Shown here: in pieces, positions 1-4,230 of the stretch
How positions within the stretch are numbered: position 1 is the first letter of the stretch
How the letters are laid out: every line of letters starts with the position of its first letter
DNA from: an uncultured Planctomycetaceae bacterium
GTDB taxonomy: Bacteria > Planctomycetota > Planctomycetia > Pirellulales > Thermoguttaceae
DNA length: 5,051 nt
Assembly (NCBI GenBank): GCA_947307005.1
Contig: CAMZHY010000303.1
Span: forward strand, 1-5,051
Direction of reading: 5' to 3'
Program-made: the position numbers and the translations under genes
Notes under the pieces: generated by a model
What the model saw: only the letters and a program-made list of their open reading frames with translations
Database searches by the model: none
What the model was told of the DNA's origin: nothing

Positions 1-711
1 CGTTCCAAGTCGTTCTTCGACGCGCTCCCAGAGGTAATCGGCGTTGTCGCAAATGAGGACGCGCGCGGCGGCGGTCTGCGTCGGCGGGTCGGCGAGCGGC
101 GCGATATACAGATACTGGACGTCGCGGTCGTCTTTCCACCCGGACCAGATCAGATAGCGTTTCCCGCGAAATTCGAAGACCGTCGAATCGATCGCCCAGC
201 GGTTGTTCGTCTTGTTCTCGAAATCGTCGCCCGTATAGAGAGGTCCCTTGAGCTCGTACTTTGAATACGGATCGTCGTTTTCGGAAACGAGAACGTAAGA
301 GAGATGATTCTTATTCTCGCCGTTGTCGGCGGCGAAGAAGACGTAAAACCGCCCGTCGATAAAGTGAATCTCCGGCGCCCAAAGTTCGCGCGAATAAGGT
401 CCGCGACGCGGCGCGGTCCAAATATCCTTGTATTCGCCCGGTTCTTCGAGGGAGTCGGAAACCCAGAGCCGAATCGATCGCGTCGGGTTGTTCGACTGGC
501 TCCAGTAGTATTTCCCGTCGCGCTCGATCACCCACGGGTCGGCGCCGGGACGGATAAACTTCGGTTTGAGGCGTTCGGGCGCGGCGGCGGTTTTCTCCGA
601 GACGACGTTTTCCGCGGTCGGCTCGTCGGCGCTTGCGCGCGCCAAAGGAAGAATCGCGATTAGAGCAAGGGCGAGCGCCAGCCCGCGCGACGGCGTCAAA
701 TGAAACGTCAT
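1..711 (-). CDS. Secreted glycoside hydrolase family 43 protein (arabinofuranosidase/xylosidase-like), 3' end outside window
   Basis: The first 237 codons are present and the frame is still open at the window edge. Residues 1-28 form a Sec-type signal peptide: a basic start, a hydrophobic core LALALALIAIL, and a likely cut after ARA or ASA. No lipobox cysteine is seen, so a periplasmic or secreted enzyme is expected. The five-bladed propeller of GH43 follows. GADPWV (residues 56-61) carries the likely general base Asp58. ELWAPEIHFIDG (109-120) is the conserved blade-2 signature. WAIDSTVF (172-179) carries the likely pKa-tuning Asp175, and IWSGW follows at 188-192. The catalytic acid Glu should lie beyond the window. 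Known family members remove alpha-L-arabinofuranosyl or beta-xylosyl units from plant polysaccharides; the exact substrate cannot be told here. The ATG is preceded by a purine-rich AGAGAAGAGAGAAA tract and its own promoter. GH43 membership is secure; the arabinofuranosidase preference is an inference from resemblance to the COG3940-type branch. Confidence 0.88.
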   Translation of the reverse strand, partial: MTFHLTPSRGLALALALIAILPLARASADEPTAENVVSEKTAAAPERLKPKFIRPGADPWVIERDGKYYWSQSNNPTRSIRLWVSDSLEEPGEYKDIWTAPRRGPYSRELWAPEIHFIDGRFYVFFAADNGENKNHLSYVLVSENDDPYSKYELKGPLYTGDDFENKTNNRWAIDSTVFEFRGKRYLIWSGWKDDRDVQYLYIAPLADPPTQTAAARVLICDNADYLWERVEERLGT

Positions 712-732
712 TTTCTCTCTTCTCTCTCAAAA

Positions 733-747
733 GGCGACGGTCGCGCC
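733..747 (-). promoter_or_regulatory. Small hairpin followed by TTTT in the GH43 leader (weak terminator or attenuator)
   Basis: Read on the minus strand, GGCG and CGCC arms enclose a short GC-rich loop and are followed at once by TTTT (732-729). It could end read-through from the regulator gene or attenuate the hydrolase leader. The stem is only four pairs and the U-tract is short, so this is weak. Confidence 0.25.
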
Positions 748-774
748 CCGCGCGCTTGTCCGTCTCTTAAAAAG

Positions 775-802
775 ATTCTACCGCGATTGTTACGCGGGTC
801 AA
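775..802 (-). promoter_or_regulatory. Sigma-70-type promoter for the GH43 gene
   Basis: On the minus strand, TTGACC (802-797), a 16-bp spacer and TAGAAT (780-775) match five of six consensus bases at each box. The predicted start lies near 768, giving a leader of about 57 nt. The promoter begins just past the stop codon of the upstream regulator gene, so the hydrolase can be expressed independently. A 17-bp dyad (781-797) fills the spacer. Confidence 0.55.
781..797. promoter_or_regulatory. Dyad CCGCG-N7-CGCGG in the GH43 promoter spacer (candidate operator)
   Basis: Perfect 5-bp inverted arms with the centre ATTGTTA sit exactly between the -10 and -35 boxes of the hydrolase promoter, reaching into the -35 box. 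A protein bound here would block RNA polymerase. CG-rich arms are common in this DNA, so chance is possible. Confidence 0.3.
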
Positions 803-808
803 GGCGCG

Positions 809-1762
809 TCAACCGTCGGACTCGTCGTCGTCGCGAAACGCCGTCCAGTCGATTCCCAGTTTGACCATTCGGGCGCGAAGCGTGTACGGGTTGATCGCGA
901 GCGCCTTCGCTGCGCCGTTTTTACCGTCCACGACGCCATGCGACCGGACGAGCGCGCGTTCGATATGCGCTTTCATCGCCTCGTCGAGGGTAAGAAACTC
1001 GGCGGAATCGTCGTCCGATTCTTCGTCGGGCGCCGTCCTCGCGGCGGCGGTAGAAGTCGACAAGTCGCTTCGAGTCCCGACTTCCGAGGAAACGAGCGTC
1101 TCCAACTCGGCGGCTGTTTTCGGGAAAACGTCGCGCTCCGCGATCGCCTTGAGCGCGCGACGCAAACCGTCGAGGTTCTCGGGGTATTCAAACGCGCGCA
1201 GTCGTTCAAGTTCGGCGGACGACAACGGGTCGCGCAAAAGCCGCGCCTCGGCGGTCGCTTCGTCGAAGAAACGCGTCGCGAACGCGGCGAAATCGGAAGG
1301 TCTTTCTCGGAGAGGCGGCAGAAAAATCGGAAAGGCGGCGAAAACCGTCGTCAATTCCGTCGAGAAGTTCGACGCGCTGATCAGCGTTTGGCATGACGCG
1401 GTCGAACTGAAGATCGTCTGGAACGGAACCGTCCCGGAAAGGATCGCGCTCGACAAATTCCGACCGACCTGACGCGGAATCTTCTCCGCTCGATCGACGA
1501 AGACGACCGCGTCGTCGCTCAATTTTGAAATCAGCGTCTCCCACTGGCGCCAAGAGACCGTCGCGCCGTCGACCGGAAGAAACCTGCGCGAAGGTTCCCG
1601 CGCCGCCGCGATCGCGCGCGCCAACGTCTCTTTGCCGACCCCCGGCTCCCCCCAAAGGAAGACGGCGACGCCCGACACGGCGGCGATCTTGCCCCGGTCG
1701 CAAGCGTCCCGCAACGCGCCCGTCGCGCCAATCAATTCGTCGAAATTCAGCCCGTCGCGCAT
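809..1762 (-). CDS. Stand-alone AAA+/Fis-type regulator related to sigma-54 activators, lacking GAFTGA
   Basis: A protein of 317 residues. The AAA+ core starts directly after about 10 residues, with no receiver, GAF, PAS or FHA domain. Walker A is GEPGVGKE (38-45). The Walker B position reads VVFVDRAE (86-93), with Asp90 followed by Arg where activators have DE. FPIFLPPLRERPSDF (144-158) is the strongly conserved LPPLRER block, and EYPENLDGLRRAL matches the family's WPGNVREL segment. After an acidic linker (EESDDDSAE), residues 257-306 form a Fis-type helix-turn-helix with GKNGAAKALAINPYTLRARM. Lys44 to Asp90 is 46 residues, some 20-25 shorter than usual, and the sigma-54-contacting GAFTGA loop is missing. 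It probably binds DNA but should not remodel sigma-54 polymerase in the usual way. The ATG at 1762 is preferred over a TTG at 1774 because GAGGGAG lies just before it. The target is unknown; its own divergent promoter region and the GH43 promoter are neighbours. Confidence 0.82.
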   Translation of the reverse strand: MRDGLNFDELIGATGALRDACDRGKIAAVSGVAVFLWGEPGVGKETLARAIAAAREPSRRFLPVDGATVSWRQWETLISKLSDDAVVFVDRAEKIPRQVGRNLSSAILSGTVPFQTIFSSTASCQTLISASNFSTELTTVFAAFPIFLPPLRERPSDFAAFATRFFDEATAEARLLRDPLSSAELERLRAFEYPENLDGLRRALKAIAERDVFPKTAAELETLVSSEVGTRSDLSTSTAAARTAPDEESDDDSAEFLTLDEAMKAHIERALVRSHGVVDGKNGAAKALAINPYTLRARMVKLGIDWTAFRDDDESDG

Positions 1763-1765
1763 CGT

Positions 1766-1772
1766 CTCCCTC
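1766..1772 (-). promoter_or_regulatory. Shine-Dalgarno site that sets the regulator start at 1762
   Basis: GAGGGAG on the minus strand lies three bases before the ATG at 1762 (its GAGG part is six bases away). It overlaps the alternative TTG start at 1774, which would have no site of its own. It also contains part of the stop codon of a short upstream reading frame. Confidence 0.6.
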
Positions 1773-1806
1773 AAAATTCCGCATTGCCATACCCAACGTC
1801 GTTCAT
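1771..1806 (-). CDS. Possible 11-residue leader peptide upstream of the AAA+/Fis regulator
   Basis: ATG at 1806 opens MNDVGYGNAEF and ends in TGA at 1773-1771. That stop overlaps the Shine-Dalgarno sequence of the regulator, so translation of the two could be coupled. It lies wholly in the predicted leader (start near 1837). The arms ATTCCG (1815-1810) and CGGAAT (1781-1776) could pair across it. Only a weak ribosome site (CGAAG) precedes it, and so short a frame can arise by chance. Confidence 0.2.
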   Translation of the reverse strand: MNDVGYGNAEF

Positions 1807-1818
1807 CTTCGGAATAAA

Positions 1819-1860
1819 CGCCGACGACGCTCCAGCGGGCCCCATTATATTACGTCGGCG
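1819..1860. promoter_or_regulatory. 8-bp inverted repeat CGCCGACG / CGTCGGCG around the regulator's transcription start
   Basis: CGCCGACG (1819-1826) and its exact reverse complement (1853-1860) flank the -10 box and predicted start of the minus-strand promoter, 26 bp apart. The distal arm lies inside the -10/-35 spacer. This layout would suit autoregulation by a dimeric HTH protein such as the Fis-type regulator encoded next to it, which is an inference. Confidence 0.35.
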
Positions 1861-1872
1861 ACCGCGTTGCAA
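1844..1872 (-). promoter_or_regulatory. Sigma-70-type promoter for the AAA+/Fis regulator
   Basis: On the minus strand, TTGCAA (1872-1867), a 17-bp spacer and a perfect TATAAT (1849-1844). The predicted start is near 1837, leaving a leader of about 75 nt before the ATG at 1762. This is the best match to consensus in the window. Confidence 0.65.
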
Positions 1873-1939
1873 TTCACGGATTGACGCGGCGCGGGTAAGC
1901 GCTCGAAAAATACTTGGAAAACGGCAAAATCGCGCTGTT

Positions 1940-1953
1940 CGCGTTTGAACGCG
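1940..1953. promoter_or_regulatory. Dyad CGCGTT-TG-AACGCG over the -35 box of the first small membrane gene
   Basis: Perfect 6-bp arms separated by two bases form a 14-bp dyad that covers most of the -35 hexamer at 1945-1950. This is a typical position for a repressor operator. No binding family can be assigned. Confidence 0.35.
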
Positions 1954-1973
1954 GCGGCGCCGTCGATTATCAT
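1945..1973 (+). promoter_or_regulatory. Sigma-70-type promoter for the first small membrane protein gene
   Basis: TTGAAC (1945-1950), a 17-bp spacer and TATCAT (1968-1973). The same TATCAT -10 box recurs in the promoter at 4024-4052. The predicted start near 1980 leaves a leader of about 78 nt before the ATG at 2058. Confidence 0.55.
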
Positions 1974-2035
1974 AAAGCAAAAAGTTGAGTCGTGAAGCGC
2001 GCGAAATCAACGCCTCTTTGCGTCCGTCGATTATC
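1960..2035 (+). repeat. 12-bp direct repeat CCGTCGATTATC, two copies
   Basis: Identical copies occur at 1960-1971 and 2024-2035, with starts 64 bp apart. The first overlaps the -10 box at 1968-1973; the second lies in the leader of the same gene, 22 bp before its start codon. They may be paired binding sites or a small duplicated promoter segment. The second copy has no evident -35 box. Confidence 0.45.
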
Positions 2036-2044
2036 CCTTCATAC

Positions 2045-2050
2045 GGGAGA
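2045..2050 (+). promoter_or_regulatory. Shine-Dalgarno site that sets the start at 2058
   Basis: GGGAGA lies seven bases before ATG 2058. A longer frame from GTG at 1992 would add 22 residues without membrane character or resemblance to the paralogue, would have no ribosome site, and is therefore rejected. Confidence 0.6.
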
Positions 2051-2057
2051 TTTCGAA

Positions 2058-2381
2058 ATGCTTATTAGCGCGCTTCTTTACGTCGTTATTCCCGTTTTTA
2101 TCATTAAGGCGTTTGCAGGCAAGGACGTCTCGTTTGGAGACGCGTTCTTCGCCGCGCTCGCAGCCGGAATCGGCGGAGGGGCTCTCGCGGCTCCCGCTCT
2201 CGCGTTCTTAGAGAATCCTGTTGTAGCTGTCGCGGTCTTCGCCGGCGTCCATTTCGTCGTCGCCGCCGTCGCCGTTCGGTTCACCTGCCGCTCCATCGAC
2301 ATGAAAAGAGTTCTTATGATCGCCGGAACCTATACGGTCGTAGCCGTCGGTTTGTATAATCTCTTACGTTTCTTATATTAA
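2058..2381 (+). CDS. Small four-helix membrane protein, copy A of a paralogous pair
   Basis: A protein of 107 residues, almost wholly hydrophobic. Helices lie at roughly 1-19, 27-48, 52-74 and 84-104. Two short polar segments carry conserved words: GKDVSFGDAFFAAL after helix 1 and MKRVLMIAGTY at the start of helix 4. The gene at 2721-3050 encodes a homologue: aligned by hand with one one-residue gap, about 49 of 94 columns are identical, and both words are kept. I do not recognise a named family and assign no function. The glycine-rich stretch AGIGGGAL in helix 2 is not shared with copy B. The gene has its own promoter (1945-1973) and ends before a likely terminator (2400-2434), so it is probably a single-gene transcript. 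It is divergent from the AAA+/Fis regulator. Confidence 0.75.
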   Translation: MLISALLYVVIPVFIIKAFAGKDVSFGDAFFAALAAGIGGGALAAPALAFLENPVVAVAVFAGVHFVVAAVAVRFTCRSIDMKRVLMIAGTYTVVAVGLYNLLRFLY

Positions 2382-2399
2382 CTTCGTCTCCGCAGTCGC

Positions 2400-2434
2400 G
2401 CGCCCTTGAGTCTTTTGATTTGCGGGCGCCTTTT
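2400..2434 (+). terminator. Likely intrinsic terminator after small membrane gene A
   Basis: GCGCCC (2400-2405) pairs with GGGCGC (2424-2429) across an 18-nt loop, followed by C and TTTTCTTT. It starts 18 bases past the stop codon. The all-GC stem and T-run fit an intrinsic terminator, though the loop is longer than usual. Confidence 0.5.
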
Positions 2435-2488
2435 CTTTGTCATTGTCTTTATTCTCCCAAGTAGTCGAGCTCGTCGAAACGGCGTTAA

Positions 2489-2640
2489 GTTAGTTCCTAA
2501 CCTCTGACGAACAAAGCTTCGCGAGGCTATTTGAATTTGCTTTAACGGCTCTGGTCGTGAAATCTTTCGATAATGTGGAAAAATAAAGGAAAAATCCTTG
2601 AAACAGTCGTGGCCACAAGTTAGGATAGGGTAAAACCTAA
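2489..2640. repeat. Repeated AAGTTAG ... CCTAA dyads between the paralogues
   Basis: AAGTTAG occurs at 2487-2493 and 2617-2623, each followed by a complementary CCTAA (2496-2500 and 2635-2639), giving one tight and one open hairpin. The second overlaps the -10 box TAGGAT at 2621-2626. They may be two copies of an operator, but the match is short. Confidence 0.25.
2598..2626 (+). promoter_or_regulatory. Sigma-70-type promoter for small membrane gene B and the protease gene
   Basis: TTGAAA (2598-2603), a 17-bp spacer and TAGGAT (2621-2626); the -10 box matches only four of six bases. The predicted start near 2633 gives a leader of about 88 nt before ATG 2721. No promoter is seen between gene B and the PrsW-like gene, so both probably depend on this one. 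Confidence 0.45.
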
Positions 2641-2720
2641 ACGTCGGAGGCGCGCGAGGGCGGACGTTCTGCAAACAGCGTGGATCCGGTCCGAGCGTTC
2701 CTCAAATTTGGAGACGCAAC

Positions 2721-3050
2721 ATGATTGGCATATTTATCGGAGCTCTTATCCCCGCTGTCATTCTACTCTTTATCATCAGGGTGTTCACAGGGGAAGACGT
2801 GTCCTTTGGAAACGCGTTTTTCGCGGCGCTCGTCTCCGGAGTCGTCTCGAAAATCCTTATCGCGCTGGCATGCGCGCCGTTAGAAAGTCCCGTCATGGTT
2901 ATCGCCGTAGCGACGCTCATTCAGCTCGTCGTCACGGCGGTCGCCGTCCAGTTCCTTTGTTCCACCGATCTTAAGCGCGTTCTCATGATCGCCGGAACGT
3001 ACGCCTGCATCGGACTCGCCCTGAACATTGTCCTCCTTTACGTCCTGTAA
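2721..3050 (+). CDS. Small four-helix membrane protein, copy B of a paralogous pair
   Basis: A protein of 109 residues, homologous to the product of 2058-2381. It keeps GEDVSFGNAFFAAL after helix 1 and LKRVLMIAGTY before helix 4; the remaining differences are mostly conservative hydrophobic exchanges. Predicted helices lie near 1-22, 30-51, 55-78 and 87-108. Against copy A it has three extra N-terminal residues and lacks one residue in the loop before helix 4. GGAGA ends six bases before the ATG. The PrsW-like gene starts 59 bases after the stop codon with no promoter between them, so the two are likely co-transcribed. The function is unknown; it could be a partner, regulator or substrate of the membrane protease, but that rests on adjacency alone. 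Confidence 0.77.
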   Translation: MIGIFIGALIPAVILLFIIRVFTGEDVSFGNAFFAALVSGVVSKILIALACAPLESPVMVIAVATLIQLVVTAVAVQFLCSTDLKRVLMIAGTYACIGLALNIVLLYVL

Positions 3051-3074
3051 CGTCTTGATCTATCCGCTCGTCCT

Positions 3075-3094
3075 CCGTCGCCGGACGGCGACGG
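3075..3094 (+). promoter_or_regulatory. Perfect 8-bp GC hairpin just upstream of the PrsW-like gene
   Basis: CCGTCGCC (3075-3082), the loop GGAC and GGCGACGG (3087-3094) form a very stable stem that ends 15 bases before the ATG at 3110. No T-run follows on either strand, so it is not a standard intrinsic terminator. It may shield or set the translation level of the protease, whose own ribosome site (GAAGAA) is weak, or stabilise the upstream mRNA end. Confidence 0.5.
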
Positions 3095-3109
3095 CTCAGA
3101 ATTGAAGAA

Positions 3110-3967
3110 ATGTCTCCTATTCTGAAAATCCTCCTCGTTTGCGGGTATCTTTTCTTCCTCGCGATTTACGTCTTCGCCCCCGTGTTCCTGTTTCTCAAGA
3201 AACTCGCGGACGCGGCGGGCGGGACGAAGAAGCTTTGGAAGACGTACGCGCTTCTCTTTCTCGTGGGAGGACTGTCGACCCTTCCCGTCGCGCTCGTAGA
3301 ATGGGGACTTGGCGCGCTACTGAATCCCGACCCGGAAACGGTCTGGGGCTGTTTCCTCGACGGGTTCGTCGTCGCGGCGTTTACGGAGGAGACGACGAAA
3401 TTCGCGATTCTCGCCTTCGCGGTTCTTCGCAGCGCGCGATTCGTTCGCTATACGCTGGCGCTTTCCTTCGCCGCGTGCGTGTCGCTCGGGTTCGCCTTCG
3501 TCGAGAACGCGCTATACGTCGTCTCGCCTTGGTCGCCGAACGACTCGCTCTTCGTCGCGTTCATGAGGTCGTTCACGTCGATTCCGGGGCATTTTATCTT
3601 CTCGATCTTCATGGGATATTTCCTCGCGCTGGCGATCTTTGGGAAGAAAAAGGGCGTCAATATTCTCAAGGCGGAGGGCGGGCTTTCCGGCGCGTCGGAA
3701 AAGCGGCGCAAAAACTTCTATAAAAACGTCGCGCTCTCTTATGGCGTCGCGATCGCCGCGCACGGGATTTACGACTTCCTGCTGATGATCGGGTCGTCGC
3801 CGTCGCAGTTTAGCGGACTTGCGTTCGTCGCGTGGATCGGGCTGCTGATCGCGGGATTCTACGCGTCGAATCATTGCGTCGACGTTCTGAAAGCCAAGGA
3901 TCAGGCGGTCGCCGAGACGAAGCAAGCGGCGCGCAAAAGCGATTATCACATTAACGTCCGTCGATAG
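3110..3967 (+). CDS. PrsW-family intramembrane metalloprotease
   Basis: A protein of 285 residues with about seven membrane helices and all family motifs in order. EETTK (93-97) gives the EExxK motif. GFAFVENALY (127-136) gives the FVEN motif with Glu132. His161 lies in SIPGHFIFS, and HGIYD (218-222) gives HxxxD. These acidic and histidine residues are the expected metal-binding and catalytic set. The Lys/Arg-rich loop at 178-205 and the C-terminal tail are probably cytoplasmic. The best known member, Bacillus subtilis PrsW, makes the first cut in the anti-sigma factor RsiW; other members differ, and no sigma/anti-sigma pair is present here. The substrate is therefore unknown. It lies 59 bases after small membrane gene B and probably shares its transcript. 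ATG 3110 is the only good start that keeps helix 1; the ribosome site is weak and a strong hairpin stands before it. The family call is confident. Confidence 0.9.
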   Translation: MSPILKILLVCGYLFFLAIYVFAPVFLFLKKLADAAGGTKKLWKTYALLFLVGGLSTLPVALVEWGLGALLNPDPETVWGCFLDGFVVAAFTEETTKFAILAFAVLRSARFVRYTLALSFAACVSLGFAFVENALYVVSPWSPNDSLFVAFMRSFTSIPGHFIFSIFMGYFLALAIFGKKKGVNILKAEGGLSGASEKRRKNFYKNVALSYGVAIAAHGIYDFLLMIGSSPSQFSGLAFVAWIGLLIAGFYASNHCVDVLKAKDQAVAETKQAARKSDYHINVRR

Positions 3968-3983
3968 TTTCTCAAATCTCTTT

Positions 3984-4020
3984 CGAAAAACAAAACAAAA
4001 TTGCGAAAAGGGCGTCGCAA
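3984..4020 (-). terminator. Intrinsic terminator facing the minus strand, after the PrsW-like gene
   Basis: On the minus strand TTGCGA (4020-4015), an 8-nt loop and TCGCAA (4006-4001) form a 6-bp stem followed by TTTTGTTTTGTTTTT. Read on the plus strand, the A-rich tract comes before the stem and no T-run follows, so it does not serve the protease gene. No minus-strand gene or promoter was recognised upstream of it; it may stop antisense transcription into the protease gene. Confidence 0.5.
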
Positions 4021-4023
4021 CGC

Positions 4024-4052
4024 TTGAAATTCGCCCGTCAATCTTTTATCAT
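4024..4052 (+). promoter_or_regulatory. Sigma-70-type promoter for the Tat-exported oxidoreductase gene
   Basis: TTGAAA (4024-4029), a 17-bp spacer and TATCAT (4047-4052), five of six matches in each box. The predicted start near 4059 lies about 170 bases before the ATG at 4231, so the transcript would have a long leader. Confidence 0.6.
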
Positions 4053-4058
4053 CAGTCA

Positions 4059-4230
4059 AATAGGCGGTCCGTTGGGATCGTCTTTGTTTTTTCGCATTGT
4101 CGCCGCGATCGTTCGTCCGTAAAACGCGCGACGCGTCGCCGCTAACGGCTCGCGTCCTCGACAAACGAACGGCGTCAGTTCGTCAACGCAACGTTGATCT
4201 CTCGGAGATCGGCTGCAAGAGGAGTAATCT
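4059..4230 (+). promoter_or_regulatory. Long structured mRNA leader with three consecutive hairpins
   Basis: Three perfect 6-bp stems follow one another directly: ACGAAC/GTTCGT (4165-4170, 4178-4183), TCAACG/CGTTGA (4183-4188, 4192-4197) and GATCTC/GAGATC (4196-4201, 4205-4210), with loops of 7, 3 and 3 nt. Neighbouring stems share one or two bases. A second GTTCGT at 4111-4116 could instead capture ACGAAC at 4165-4170. The 12-bp palindrome GCGACGCGTCGC lies at 4128-4139. The ribosome site AAGAGGAG (4217-4224) begins six bases after the last stem. I do not recognise a known riboswitch. No upstream reading frame with an ATG is seen in the leader. Confidence 0.5.

Larger units (their letters stand above)
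2382..2720. other. 339-bp non-coding stretch between the two paralogous genes
   Basis: No credible coding frame is seen; a minus-strand frame across most of it begins with TTG, lacks a ribosome site and is rich in Arg and Lys only because it reads through GC-rich hairpins. It holds a terminator (2400-2434), a small hairpin GTTAG-TTC-CTAAC (2489-2501), a hairpin AAGGA-AAAA-TCCTT (2586-2599), a promoter (2598-2626) and a second TTAGG/CCTAA dyad (2620-2640). Positions 2540-2640 are markedly more AT-rich than the flanks. Confidence 0.6.

Noticed and set aside
861..1472. 203-codon plus-strand frame opposite the AAA+/Fis regulator
   Set aside because: It is Ser/Arg/Ala-rich, of low complexity and without motifs, while the minus strand carries clear AAA+ and Fis motifs.
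1992..2057. N-terminal extension of small membrane protein A from a GTG at 1992
   Set aside because: It lacks a ribosome site, adds polar sequence absent from the paralogue, and a good GGGAGA site stands before ATG 2058.
2378..2674. 98-codon minus-strand frame between the paralogous genes
   Set aside because: It starts with TTG, has no ribosome site, crosses the terminator hairpin, and its Arg/Lys-rich product looks like translated non-coding DNA.
4010..4036. GGGCG ... CGCCC as a plus-strand terminator for the protease gene
   Set aside because: The stem is short, the loop is long, no proper T-run follows, and it overlaps the -35 box of the next promoter.
3946..4164. Minus-strand frame across the end of the protease gene and the following gap
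   Set aside because: It has no recognisable motifs or upstream ribosome site, and it reads straight through the minus-strand terminator.
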